Origin: Nonomuraea turkmeniaca
GTDB taxonomy: Bacteria > Actinomycetota > Actinomycetes > Streptosporangiales > Streptosporangiaceae
Assembly: GCF_005889735.1 (NCBI RefSeq)
Contig: NZ_VCKY01000005.1
Coordinates: forward strand, 1-64,000
Length of the DNA stretch: 64,000 nt
Reading direction: 5' to 3'
Made by a program: the position numbers and the translations under genes. This document shows, piece after piece, positions 51,379 through 59,609 of this stretch. Below the pieces are notes generated by a model that saw only the letters and a list, made by a program, of their open reading frames with translations, was not told the DNA's origin and did not search any database. The stretch's first letter is position 1. Every line of letters begins with the position of its first letter.

Positions 51379-54300
51379 GATGAGGGCTCCAGGCACCAGC
51401 TCAGGTCGGGACCGCAGGCGAAGGTGAGAATCTCGGTGGTGACCAACTCCCGCTGGTATGCCCCGACCTCGTCCAGGTCGCCATACCAGAGAGCCACCGC
51501 GGCGCTGCCGGAGCGGGACTTGCCCATCGACAACGGACCGGTCGCCGACCAGCCGTCGATCGCTGGCCCGGCGGCTCGGGCGCCCCCGAGATCCGGAGTG
51601 CCCTTGACGTATAGCTCGAGCGTCTTGTCCATCTTGTAGATGCCGACCAGCGGTATCCAGTCCCCGGGCACCACGAACTCCCGGCTGCAGGCCCGGCTCT
51701 CGGCCGCGCCCGGCGCGTCGGAGGCGGTGACGGTGAAGCACCATGCGGGATCGAGGATTCCGTCGGCGTCGAAGTCGAGGTCGCGACGGTATTCCAGGCG
51801 GAACATCGAGCCGTTGGCCCCCTCCTGGGCCACGATGGTGCGCCGTGGCACGGTGGTGTCGGTCAGCCGCACCCAGGCGGCCACCGAGAACCCCGAGGGA
51901 TGCTGGGTGTTCAGCACCGCGCTGCCAGTGGTCAAGTACCCCTCGCCGGTCGAGGCGATGGCCGCGTCTCCCAGCCGGGGCTCCGTCCAGGACAATCCGG
52001 TGCCGCTGAAGGTTGCCGGGCGGGTGTTCGGCACGGAAGCCGCCGTCGTGCCGGTCCCCTCGTCCAGCCCCCACAGCCAGGCTTCGCCGCTGGCCTTGAC
52101 GAGGAACATGTACGTCCGCGGGTCGGACAGGTTGCCGGCCTTGTCCAAGGCCTGCACCCGCAGCACGTTCATCCCGTCCTTGGTCGGCTTGATCGGCACG
52201 ACCTTGGCCTCCACCACCGACAGGTGGTCCCAGTAGACGGCTTTGCCCGAGCCGTAGTCCATGCCGTTGTAGAGGCGGAAGAACGCCTCGGTGGCCCCGG
52301 CCGGCACGGTCAACACCACGTGCAGCTGCTGCCATTGGCCGACGGCGGTCGGCATCTTGGACGCGACCTCGTGGTAAACCCCGCCGGCGTCCTTGTAGAA
52401 GCCGACAATACGCAGGCCCCGGGAGGCGTGGGCCGGGTTCAGACCGGTGGCGGCGGGCACGTAGATCCACCCGGAGGCCATGTACCGGTGCCCGGTGGTC
52501 ATGCTCTGGCACATGCACCCGCTGGTCCTGGTGAGCCCGGCAAAGGAGTCACCGGGCACGCCGGTGGAAGCGGCGGCCGGGGAGATCTTCAATGACGCCT
52601 TGTCCGAGCCGCCGTGGTCGAGTGTGGTGTCACGGGCCAGCGTGGCCCCCGCCGGCGTGGCGAAGCCGTCGAGGTCTGCGCTCACCTGTTGCTGATCGGC
52701 GGTCAGCCGTTCCGTTTGCGGCCCGGTCGGAGCCGAGACCACGGCGCCGTTGTTCAGGCTGTACTTGTACTCCGCGATGTCCCTGGTCCCGTTGGGGCCG
52801 AAGGAGAACTGGCCGCCGATCCCCGGGCCGCCGTTCCAGGTGCCGGTCGACCGGTCGGCGTATGGGGTGGAGAACACCAGCGGCAGGCCGGGGTTGGTGG
52901 TGTCGATCGTGAAGGAGAACCAGCCCGACCAGCCCCCGCACCCGTAGGCGTCACAGGCCTTCGCCCGCCATTTGTACGCGCCGTCGGGCAGCGCCGGCGT
53001 GACGCTCCAGGGGCGGGCGGCGCCGGAGGCCACGCCGGTCAGCGCGGTGCCCGAGGTGGCCCTGCGGGTGGTGGCGGTGGAGTTCCACACCTCGTAGACC
53101 GCCTTGACCGTGCCGCCGTCGGGGTCGCTCACCTTCGCCGACAGGGTCGGCGTGTGATCGCGCACCATGGCAGGGGAGGCGCACGCCTGGTAGCAGTCGG
53201 AGATCTTCAAGGTGTTCGGCGTGCCCGGTTTGCGGTTGTACCGCAGCGACACGTACGGCCGGTTCTTGGGCGCCTGAGAGGAGTACATCCGTTTCCAGCC
53301 GAGCTGGCTGGACTCGCTGGAGGCTCTGAGCATGATGCTCAGCGAGCTCCATCCGTTGTCGAAGCCGGCCTGGAAGCCGTTCTTGACCGGGATGGAGACC
53401 CAGCCGCCGCGGCAGCGCGGCTCGTCGCCCTTGGTCAGCGTCGAATGTCCGATCTTGGCGCCGGGATCGGGCTGGTTGGTCCAGCGCAGTCGGCTGTCCA
53501 CGTGCGGGCTGATGTAGGCATCCCAGCCCGCGCTGTCGCAGGAATAGGACCAGGAGTGGTAGTTCCACAGGAACAGCTCCGCCGACACCACATCGGCCCC
53601 GGCGTACTTCTTCAGCCCGTCGAAGCGCAGGTAAGAGCGCGCGGTGATGGACTGGCCCCGGTCGACCACATGGCCCAGCTTCAGATCCTTCGACCCGGAC
53701 TGGTCCGAGCGGTAGTTGGTGGCCACGAACGCGTCGAACGCCGGCCGCAGGGTCACCGGCGGATCCAGCTTCACCGGATACACGGTGGCCGGGTCGGCCA
53801 GTGCCGCGGTGTCCGGGGTCAGCACCAGAGACTGCGAGGTGCCGCTGCCGGCCGGTGTCATCTCCATGGTGCCGATCTGCCTGGCCTCACCGGTCTCCGG
53901 GGCCTGCGAGGCGTCGAACATGTCGGCGGTGGGCAGTTCCCCGTGGACCTGCCCATCGGCGGCGACCAACTCGATCGCGCCGGTCTCCAGCTTGCGCGGG
54001 GTGTACTCCCCGGTACGCCAGGGCAGCCGGACGCTGCCCAGCGCCTGCGCCGCCTCGCGGGTCTTGACCACGATGGAGAACTCGAACCCCGATGCCAGGG
54101 CCTCCACCAGCAGATCCACTCCCGGCCGTACGTCGGCGTAGGTAGCGAGGTTCTCCCGCAGCACCGGCTCCGGCAGCGCGCCCGGCCAGCCGATGCCCAC
54201 CTGCTGCGTGCCCGCCCCGAGGGTGGCCACCAGATGCTCGGCCTCGTCGGGCTGGACAGCCGACAGGCTCAGACCGCGGGTGTCCACCGCTGGCCCGATG

Positions 54301-54668
54301 GTTCCGTCGGCGCGCCGGGACAGGGTCAGGTCGATCCGATTCCATGGCTTGCCGGCGATCGGGCCGGGCGCCCATTCGTCGCCCAGATACACGTCCGCGC
54401 TGAACGACCCGTCGGGCATCGCCCACTCCCGGGTCGTGCTGGACTGCGCGGAAACCACCTCGATCGGCTTCTGCCACCGGTAGGCCAGCGCCGCCGCCGA
54501 CGCGTAGTCCTCACCGCCGGCCGGCGGCGGGGCCACCGTGGAATTCGCGGTGGAGACGGCGACCGGCCGTGCCTGTGCCGGCAAGGCCGGAACAGGCAGA
54601 CCGATCAGTAACGCGACCCCCGATAAGACCGCTAGATGTCTTAACCCTCGTTTGCCGAAAGTGCTCAT
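51375..54668 (-). CDS. Secreted DNRLRE/LamG-domain protein, partner of the RHS protein
   Basis: A 1097-residue protein. The signal peptide covers about residues 1-34 (HLAVLSGVALLIGLPVPALP). A DNRLRE-type beta domain at about 310-480 shows ATNYRSDQSGSKDLKLGHVV and ITARSYLRFDGLKKYAGADV. An Ig/Fn-like domain follows (AYKWRAKACDAYGCGGWSGW), then a CBM-like module (GHRYMASGWIYVPAATGLNP). The C-terminal LamG domain covers about 900-1090 (GFSVAAWVRLTDTTVPRRTI, LYVKGTPDLGG, WYGDLDEVGAYQRELV). Actinomycete RHS genes are often preceded by such LamG/DNRLRE genes, so a role in surface display or delivery of the RHS protein is plausible. It is in an operon: 48 bp after the upstream gene and a 4-bp overlap with the RHS gene. 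Confidence 0.85.
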   Translation of the reverse strand: MSTFGKRGLRHLAVLSGVALLIGLPVPALPAQARPVAVSTANSTVAPPPAGGEDYASAAALAYRWQKPIEVVSAQSSTTREWAMPDGSFSADVYLGDEWAPGPIAGKPWNRIDLTLSRRADGTIGPAVDTRGLSLSAVQPDEAEHLVATLGAGTQQVGIGWPGALPEPVLRENLATYADVRPGVDLLVEALASGFEFSIVVKTREAAQALGSVRLPWRTGEYTPRKLETGAIELVAADGQVHGELPTADMFDASQAPETGEARQIGTMEMTPAGSGTSQSLVLTPDTAALADPATVYPVKLDPPVTLRPAFDAFVATNYRSDQSGSKDLKLGHVVDRGQSITARSYLRFDGLKKYAGADVVSAELFLWNYHSWSYSCDSAGWDAYISPHVDSRLRWTNQPDPGAKIGHSTLTKGDEPRCRGGWVSIPVKNGFQAGFDNGWSSLSIMLRASSESSQLGWKRMYSSQAPKNRPYVSLRYNRKPGTPNTLKISDCYQACASPAMVRDHTPTLSAKVSDPDGGTVKAVYEVWNSTATTRRATSGTALTGVASGAARPWSVTPALPDGAYKWRAKACDAYGCGGWSGWFSFTIDTTNPGLPLVFSTPYADRSTGTWNGGPGIGGQFSFGPNGTRDIAEYKYSLNNGAVVSAPTGPQTERLTADQQQVSADLDGFATPAGATLARDTTLDHGGSDKASLKISPAAASTGVPGDSFAGLTRTSGCMCQSMTTGHRYMASGWIYVPAATGLNPAHASRGLRIVGFYKDAGGVYHEVASKMPTAVGQWQQLHVVLTVPAGATEAFFRLYNGMDYGSGKAVYWDHLSVVEAKVVPIKPTKDGMNVLRVQALDKAGNLSDPRTYMFLVKASGEAWLWGLDEGTGTTAASVPNTRPATFSGTGLSWTEPRLGDAAIASTGEGYLTTGSAVLNTQHPSGFSVAAWVRLTDTTVPRRTIVAQEGANGSMFRLEYRRDLDFDADGILDPAWCFTVTASDAPGAAESRACSREFVVPGDWIPLVGIYKMDKTLELYVKGTPDLGGARAAGPAIDGWSATGPLSMGKSRSGSAAVALWYGDLDEVGAYQRELVTTEILTFACGPDLSWCLEPSS

Positions 54669-54716
54669 GCTCAGGCCCTCTCATCACGCGAGACGGCGTG
54701 AGCGTACGAAGCGCCG

Positions 54717-57008
54717 CTAACCAATCGCTAAGGACGCCTGCCCGGGCAACGACAGCCGGCTCGCCAGGCTGATGTAGGTGTCCGCGGTCGCCACGGTGGG
54801 GAACGCCGGGCTGGGCACCGTGGTCCGCACGGTGCGTGTCTCGTTGCCGAGCCGGAAGCCGAACGCCGCGGTCGGCATCGAGGTCCACGCACCAGGCTCG
54901 CCCGGCACCCGATAGCTCAGCCGGAACAGATCGCCCGGCTGGATGCTCAGCCCGGTGGCCACCCCGGCGCGTAGCTGGTCGGGGGTGGCGGTGAAGGTGT
55001 GCTCTTCGGCCGTCCACTCGCCGGTGGTGCTCTGCGGTGGGATCAGCTTGGTCACCGTGACCGGAAATGTCCCAGGGAGGGACCCGGCCGGAGACAGCGC
55101 CGGCGGGACGTCGGCGACCGTCAGCCCGGTACCGGCCCGGTTCGCGGTGAAGAAGGCGGTCACTTTCCAGGCCTGGCCGTCCCACTCCGGGGCGAGCTTG
55201 GCGCCTTGCCCGTCGTGGATCCGGTTGAACGGCGCGGCACGGAACGGCGACTTGCCGACCTCGTGCACCCGCGCTTCCTGGTAGTACTCGTACGCCCGGG
55301 TCAGCGTCGGCAACGCGTCGTCCAGTCCTACGCCGGCCTTGAGCAGGTAGGCGGCGGTGTCGAGCAGCGGGATCAGCACCGCCATGTCGTGGGAGATGGC
55401 GGCGCGCTGGTTCATCGGGTTCTCCGCGCCGTCGTAGTACCAGCGCCCGTCGGAGACCCACTCGCGGACGCAGTACCACAGCAGGCCGCGGGCGTACTCC
55501 AGCATTCGCCGGTCCTGCCGGTGGTGACCCACCATGGCCGCGGCCCGCGCGACCAGCGCCTGGACGTTGTCGGTGGCGTCCAGCTTGGGGTTGGTCCCAC
55601 CCGAGGGGTTGTACTCGGTCCAGTAGTAGCGCTTGCCCTGCCACAGACCGGTATGCCAGCCGTAGCGCGGGATCTGGTGGGTCACGAACTCGGTGGCGGC
55701 GTCCAGGCCTGTTCGATCGCCGGTGAGTTCGAAGGCGCGCACCATCGCCTTGGCGACGTCGGCGTTGACGTGGTGGTCGGGCTCGTGCAGCTTCCAGGTG
55801 TAGCCGTAGGCGTCCAGCCACCTCCAGTTGAACATCGAGTCCCAGCCGCCCCGGTAGGCCGGAGTGGCGGTGAATTCTGCCGGGTATTCCAGCCGGTTGA
55901 AGTCGTTGTCGCCGTCGGCCGTCCACTGTGAATAGCGCAGGAACGCCACGAGTTCCCCGGCTCTCGCGGTGAAGGCGGCGTCGCCGGTCAGCGTCATGAC
56001 GGGCAGCAGGGATTCCTCCACGTCGTCGGCGAGGTAGTCCTGAGTCCGGCGCGGATAGTAGACCGGGGTGTATTTGCCGGTGTTGTACGGGTGCGGGCTG
56101 ACGATCGGCCGGTATCTGATGTCCTTGGCGACCACTCGCTGGGCCTCTGGTGTGATCACGTCTCCGGTTTTCGGCGCCTGGACGTACTTCGATGTGGTCA
56201 GCGCGTTGGCTTCCATGGTGTCGTGCGCGGCTCTGACCACCCGGGGCATGGCCAGGTTCAGCGCCAGGAAGTGACGGCGCAGCAGCGGATAGGACCACAG
56301 CGACCGTTCGCTGACCGCCGCGTCGGCCGGGGCCTCGGGCATCCTGTTCCAGAAGATCCCGGGAGACATCGGCTGGGGGTCGTTGACCACCGAGGAGACG
56401 GTCACCGGGTCGCCGGTCGCGTCCAGCAGCGGGTCGGTCGCGCTCGCGGCCGTCGTGACCGTCAGCTCGTCGAACCAGGCCCGCCCCTGGTGCTCGACCC
56501 CGACGTAGGCCGGGTACAGCCCGATCCTGATCGAGGCGGCGCGGCCGGCGGTGGTGAAGTTCAGCGTGTTGAGCCGCCAGGTCCGAGTCACCGGGATGTC
56601 CAGCCAGCGCAGTCCGATGCGGTCGCCCACCGCCTGGCTCGGCGTGGTGGCGAACTGCTCGACGATCACCCGGATGACGCCGCCGTCGCCGGCGTGGTCG
56701 GTGTGGGTGTACAGGGTCAGGTCGTAGAAGGACTCGGGCTTGACCGCGATCAGCTTGCTCCGCGCGCCCGGGTAGGAGGTGGCCGACGTGTCGTCGATGC
56801 GCAGCGACCGCGGCTCGCCGTATCCCGTGTCGGTGACGATCTTGCCGCTGCCGGTCCATCCGGGTGGCAGCCCGCCCACCGGGCTGCTGAAATGCTCCGT
56901 GAAGATCGTCTCGCCCGCCGCGGCCCAAGCCGCCACCGCCCCAGCGCAGAGCGGCACGACCAGGGCTAACGCCGCGCCCACGCGGGCGAGAATCCGCGTA
57001 TGTCTCAT
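54717..57008 (-). CDS. Secreted protein with predicted alpha-helical-barrel domain, first gene of the RHS operon
   Basis: A 763-residue secreted protein (signal peptide RVGAALALVVPLCAGAVAAW). Residues about 30-200 form a jelly-roll carbohydrate-binding-like domain (SFYDLTLYTHTDHAGDGGVI, GRAWFDELTVTTAA). The central part is rich in helices and Trp/Tyr motifs, such as DSMFNWRWLDAYGYTWKLHE, KRYYWTEYNPSGGTNPKLDA, LLWYCVREWVSDGRWYYDGA and YEYYQEARVHEVGKSPF. The pattern of paired helices with aromatic loops fits an (alpha/alpha) toroid of the polysaccharide lyase or GH type. A beta-rich C-terminus follows. I cannot name the family or catalytic residues. The position at the head of the LamG-RHS operon suggests it acts with them at the cell surface. 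Confidence 0.65.
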   Translation of the reverse strand: MRHTRILARVGAALALVVPLCAGAVAAWAAAGETIFTEHFSSPVGGLPPGWTGSGKIVTDTGYGEPRSLRIDDTSATSYPGARSKLIAVKPESFYDLTLYTHTDHAGDGGVIRVIVEQFATTPSQAVGDRIGLRWLDIPVTRTWRLNTLNFTTAGRAASIRIGLYPAYVGVEHQGRAWFDELTVTTAASATDPLLDATGDPVTVSSVVNDPQPMSPGIFWNRMPEAPADAAVSERSLWSYPLLRRHFLALNLAMPRVVRAAHDTMEANALTTSKYVQAPKTGDVITPEAQRVVAKDIRYRPIVSPHPYNTGKYTPVYYPRRTQDYLADDVEESLLPVMTLTGDAAFTARAGELVAFLRYSQWTADGDNDFNRLEYPAEFTATPAYRGGWDSMFNWRWLDAYGYTWKLHEPDHHVNADVAKAMVRAFELTGDRTGLDAATEFVTHQIPRYGWHTGLWQGKRYYWTEYNPSGGTNPKLDATDNVQALVARAAAMVGHHRQDRRMLEYARGLLWYCVREWVSDGRWYYDGAENPMNQRAAISHDMAVLIPLLDTAAYLLKAGVGLDDALPTLTRAYEYYQEARVHEVGKSPFRAAPFNRIHDGQGAKLAPEWDGQAWKVTAFFTANRAGTGLTVADVPPALSPAGSLPGTFPVTVTKLIPPQSTTGEWTAEEHTFTATPDQLRAGVATGLSIQPGDLFRLSYRVPGEPGAWTSMPTAAFGFRLGNETRTVRTTVPSPAFPTVATADTYISLASRLSLPGQASLAIG

Positions 57009-57114
57009 CAGCCGACCCTGGCAAGCAGCGCTAACGATCCGCTAAGCGCCCTGCGCATCGCCCACCGCCGAGCCGCCGTTGACCGGCCTGCCGCATGGAG
57101 AATCCTTGCTACGG

Positions 57115-57456
57115 TCAACGACCTAGGGTTGAAGCCCTGGGCTTGCGTCTCGCGGTCCGGTCTGGCTGATCGGCTCGGGACGCACTGAGCCCGCTTGCCA
57201 CGGCGGGCTCGTTGGGCATGTTGACGAATGCCCACACCACGCCGGCCCGCCGGGAGACGTTGAGCGCGGCGATGTGGTCGGCCGGTCCAGCGAACGCGCA
57301 CGACCGTCGGCGCAGGGCGTACAGGCCGAAGGTCTGGATGTCGAAGGCGAGTTGGGAGACCTGGTTGGCGGCCTGGTTGAGCTGGTACAGGGTCGCCTCC
57401 AGCGCCTCGGCCTGCTCGGGCGTCGGCAGGAGCTTCACCTGCACCACCAGTTTCAC
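57115..57456 (-). pseudogene. tnpB: TnpB (IS605 RNA-guided nuclease) with large in-frame internal deletion
   Basis: From GTG 57456 the product starts VKLVVQVKLLPTPEQAEALE with the following helix, the normal TnpB N-terminus. About 50 residues later it jumps to RSCAFAGPADHIAALNVSRR, which is the zinc-finger/RuvC-III end of TnpB, and ends in an Arg-rich tail. About 300 residues are missing, including two of the RuvC catalytic acids and the DNA-recognition domains. The join keeps the frame open, so a 113-residue chimera could be made. Its 3' end runs into the terminal hairpin, where the guide (omega) RNA of TnpB elements is encoded. Confidence 0.7.
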
Positions 57457-57474
57457 AGTCGAACATATTATCGT

Positions 57475-57790
57475 GTGACGCAGGTCACCGCGAGCGGAGT
57501 CCCCGATATTCGTCGAGACCGCAACGTGGCTCACAGCCTCCACACTCACCTGGCCTTCCCACCGAAACACCGGCGAGGCGTCTTCACTGACAACGGCTCC
57601 GCCACGGCGAAGAGATCATGACGGAGGTTCGCGACAGCTTCGGCGCACATCTAGTCCAGCTCAACGGCGAGCACGGCCACGCGCACCTGCTGGTGCACCA
57701 CCCGCCACGGGCGCCCTGCCGATCCTGGCCAACCCACTCAAAAGACGTCTCGGCCCGGCCGCTCCGCACAGAACCACCACGAGAAGGGAG
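57475..57790 (+). pseudogene. tnpA: TnpA (IS200/IS605 Y1 transposase), frameshifted and truncated
   Basis: Frame one from GTG 57475 reads DIRRDRNVAHSLHTHLAFPP and KHRRGVFTDN, the N-terminus of Y1 transposases. Near 57590-57600 the reading frame shifts, and the next frame continues EEIMTEVRDSFGAHLVQLNG, then EHGHAHLLVHHPPRA, where HAH is the HUH metal motif. Sequence likeness fades after KDVSARPLRTE, and the segment with the catalytic Tyr is absent. The gene is therefore inactive. Confidence 0.75.
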
Positions 57791-57854
57791 AAGGGGATGG
57801 GCGGAGGTCCTTGTGCAGCTTGACCAGTGGAACGTCGGGGAAGGCGAGTCCGGA

Positions 57855-58151
57855 TCAGGCGAGTTGCCTGGCCGCCGTGCGCGCCGCCATCCGCCGTTCG
57901 AACCACACCGAGGTGAACGGCGGCACCGCGCACGCCAGGCCGAGCACCACTGCGCCCCGGCTCCAGCCCGCCTCTCGCGCCGAGAGGATCACTCCGGCCG
58001 CGTACAGCAGGAACAGCGCCCCGTGGATCGGCCCGAACACCTTCACCCCGAGCTCACCGGTCGCGATCACGTATTTGAAGAACATCCCGACCAGCAGCCC
58101 CGCCCACGAGCACGCCTCGGCCACCGCTACGACTCGAAACCAGCGCAGCAC
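57855..58151 (-). CDS. DUF3817-family small membrane protein
   Basis: A 98-residue protein with three predicted membrane helices: VAVAEACSWAGLLVGMFFKY, FGPIHGALFLLYAAGVILSA and GAVVLGLACAVPPFTSVWFE. The sequence matches DUF3817 (integral membrane protein, YdzA-like), with the conserved Glu-Ala-x-Ser and GPxHG-F motifs. Function is unknown, although the family is widespread in actinomycetes. The ATG at 58151 has GGGGAAAGGA upstream. A perfect palindrome at 58182-58198 sits 30 bp upstream and is likely the operator. Confidence 0.88.
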   Translation of the reverse strand: MLRWFRVVAVAEACSWAGLLVGMFFKYVIATGELGVKVFGPIHGALFLLYAAGVILSAREAGWSRGAVVLGLACAVPPFTSVWFERRMAARTAARQLA

Positions 58152-58181
58152 GCTCCATCCTTTCCCCAGGTAACGCGCATA

Positions 58182-58198
58182 CTCTACAAGCTGTAGAG
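58182..58198. promoter_or_regulatory. Palindromic operator upstream of the DUF3817 gene
   Basis: CTCTACAAGCTGTAGAG has perfect 7-bp arms around AGC. TACA...TGTA palindromes of this kind are used by BlaI/CopY-type and some TetR-type repressors. No regulator gene is adjacent. Confidence 0.55.
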
Positions 58199-58371
58199 GA
58201 CATTGCGGGACGCGAGTGAATCACGTGCGGGGGAGCGGCCGCGGCCACGGCCGCACCTTCAGCATCGGCCCCCCACGACATCCAGGATTCGCACGCATGG
58301 CGATGTCCTGCCGTTCGTGCGCCTGGGACGGATCCTTCGGGGGCGCGGGCACCGGGCGGAGATCCTCACGC

Positions 58372-58569
58372 GCCCTCGACCTGCACCGCGGCCTCGCCGA
58401 GTGGCTGGCGGAGGAGGTCGTCTCGCTGGTGCCGCCGCCGGAGGGCGGCAAGAGCCTGCTCGACCTGGGCGGCGGCCACGGGTTTGTACGCCGAGGCGTT
58501 CTGCCGGGCGAGCAGGACGTGACCGTGCTCTTCAACGTGCTGCACGGGGTCGGCGCGTCCGACGCCGCC
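58372..58569 (+). pseudogene. Remnant of a class I SAM methyltransferase
   Basis: The plus-strand frame reads RALDLHRGLAEWLAEEVVSL, then GGKSLLDLGGGHGFVRRG and GEQDVTVLFNVLHGVG. LLDLGGGHG is SAM motif I, and the last piece looks like the post-II strand (VxLxNVLH) of O-methyltransferases. Only about a third of a normal protein is present, the two pieces are too close together, and the flanks are low-complexity. No plausible start or ribosome binding site exists. It lies next to the IS605 remnant in a degraded stretch. Confidence 0.55.
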
Positions 58570-58629
58570 GCCCACCACCCGGCTCGGCGCCCGGGGGGCC
58601 AGCAGACCACCGGGCGCCTGCGGGCTGGC

Positions 58630-58854
58630 TCACAGGTCAGGGCGGACCTGCCAGGCAAGCGCATCGTAGGCGCGTGCCAGGTCATCGGCCCACGACGCGT
58701 CGTGATCACGCTCGAATGCGCTGTACAGGCGGTCTCGTACCTCGTCGCGGTGCAGCCAGGTGAGGATCGCGGCGGGCAGTCGCACCCCGCCGGCCCACCA
58801 CCCGGTCACCAGGTCGGCGAGGTGACGGTCTGCCGCCGGTCGGGCACCCGGCAT
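58630..58854 (-). CDS. Small hypothetical protein (weak)
   Basis: A 74-residue frame, from ATG 58854, has ordinary protein-like composition: RHLADLVTGWWAGGVRLPAA, then LTWLHRDEVRDRLYSAFERD and DDLARAYDALAWQVRPDL. It lies downstream of urtE on the same strand. Against it, no ribosome binding site is visible, the urt terminator hairpin (58866-58912) stands immediately upstream, and I recognise no family. It could be a remnant of a longer gene. Confidence 0.3.
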   Translation of the reverse strand: MPGARPAADRHLADLVTGWWAGGVRLPAAILTWLHRDEVRDRLYSAFERDHDASWADDLARAYDALAWQVRPDL

Positions 58855-58865
58855 GGATCACAAGG

Positions 58866-58912
58866 ATGTGCGGCGGCTCCCCGCGCCGGCGCGAGCGGGA
58901 AGCGCCGCACAT
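58866..58912 (-). terminator. Terminator of the urt operon
   Basis: ATGTGCGGCG (58866-58875) and CGCCGCACAT (58903-58912) make a perfect 10-bp stem, with a second GC-rich stem inside (CTCCCCGC with GCGGGAAG). It begins 5 bp after the urtE stop codon, reading on the minus strand. Confidence 0.8.
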
Positions 58913-58916
58913 CATG

Positions 58917-59609
58917 TCAGACGGCCAGGGCTTCGCGGACGGCGGATTCGGCGTCCTCGCCGCCCTGACCCGAGGAGGTCACGCGCCCGGCCTCCAGGAC
59001 GTAGTACCGCCCGGCTGCCCGCACCGCGAAGCCCACATGCTGTTCGACCAGCAAGACCGACATCCCGCCGCGGCCGGCCAGCGACAGGATGGTCTGCTCG
59101 ATCTCGGCGACGACCGAGGGCTGGATGCCCTCCGTGGGTTCGTCCAGCAGGAGCAGCCGGGGCTCGGTGATCAGCGCGCGGGCTATGGCCAGTTGCTGGC
59201 GTTGTCCGCCGGACAGCAGGCCCGCGCGACGGTTCATGAGGCCGGCCAGTGCGGGGAACAGGCCGAGCGCCTCCGCTGTGGCGGCCTTCCCGTTGCGGCG
59301 GCCGTCAGCGATGAGCTGGAGGTTCTCCGCGGTGGTCAGATGGGGAAAGGACTGCTGCCCCTGCGGGACGTAGGCCATTCCGCGGGCCACCCGCTGATGC
59401 GGGGCCAGCCCGGTGATGTCCGCACCGTCCAGCCGGATCGTGCCCGCGCGCGGCTTGAGCAGGCCGATGGCGGCGCGTAGCAGCGTGCTCTTGCCGGCGC
59501 CGTTGTGGCCCAGCACCGCGGTCACCCCGCCGTCCCGCGCGGCCAGGGACAGGTCGTGGAGGACGACACTCCGGCCGTACCCCACGTCGATTCCGTCGAA
59601 CTCCAGCAT
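58917..59609 (-). CDS. urtE: Urea ABC transporter ATP-binding protein UrtE
   Basis: A 230-residue ABC ATPase of the branched-chain amino acid/urea (HAAT) type. Walker A GHNGAGKST, Q-loop YVPQGQQSFPHL, signature LLSGGQRQQLAIARAL, Walker B LLLLDEPTEGIQPS and switch His in LLVEQHVGFA are intact. DEPTEGIQPS is typical of UrtE/LivF. It shares one base with the urtD stop (TGATG, start ATG 59609) and is the last gene of the operon. With UrtD it drives urea uptake through UrtBC. Confidence 0.93.
   Translation of the reverse strand: MLEFDGIDVGYGRSVVLHDLSLAARDGGVTAVLGHNGAGKSTLLRAAIGLLKPRAGTIRLDGADITGLAPHQRVARGMAYVPQGQQSFPHLTTAENLQLIADGRRNGKAATAEALGLFPALAGLMNRRAGLLSGGQRQQLAIARALITEPRLLLLDEPTEGIQPSVVAEIEQTILSLAGRGGMSVLLVEQHVGFAVRAAGRYYVLEAGRVTSSGQGGEDAESAVREALAV

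Larger units (their letters stand above)
57114..57790. mobile_element. Degenerate IS605-type element (divergent tnpA and tnpB remnants)
   Basis: The tnpB remnant is on the minus strand and the tnpA remnant on the plus strand, back to back around 57456-57475, the divergent layout of IS605. The tnpB-proximal end holds a hairpin (AAGCC 57132-57136 with GGCTT 57140-57144) and the terminal GTCAAC at 57114, which on the minus strand reads as the GTTGAC end common to TnpB elements. The other boundary, past the broken tnpA, is uncertain. Both genes are defective, so the element cannot move on its own. Confidence 0.65.

Noticed and set aside
51379-52518. Open-frame extension of the RHS gene upstream into the LamG gene
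   Set aside because: The extension is out of frame with the LamG gene, has shadow composition, and the ATG at 51378 begins a proper signal peptide.
52614-54611. A 665-residue plus-strand frame opposite the LamG gene
   Set aside because: It is low-complexity and antisense to a well-supported secreted protein with DNRLRE and LamG domains.
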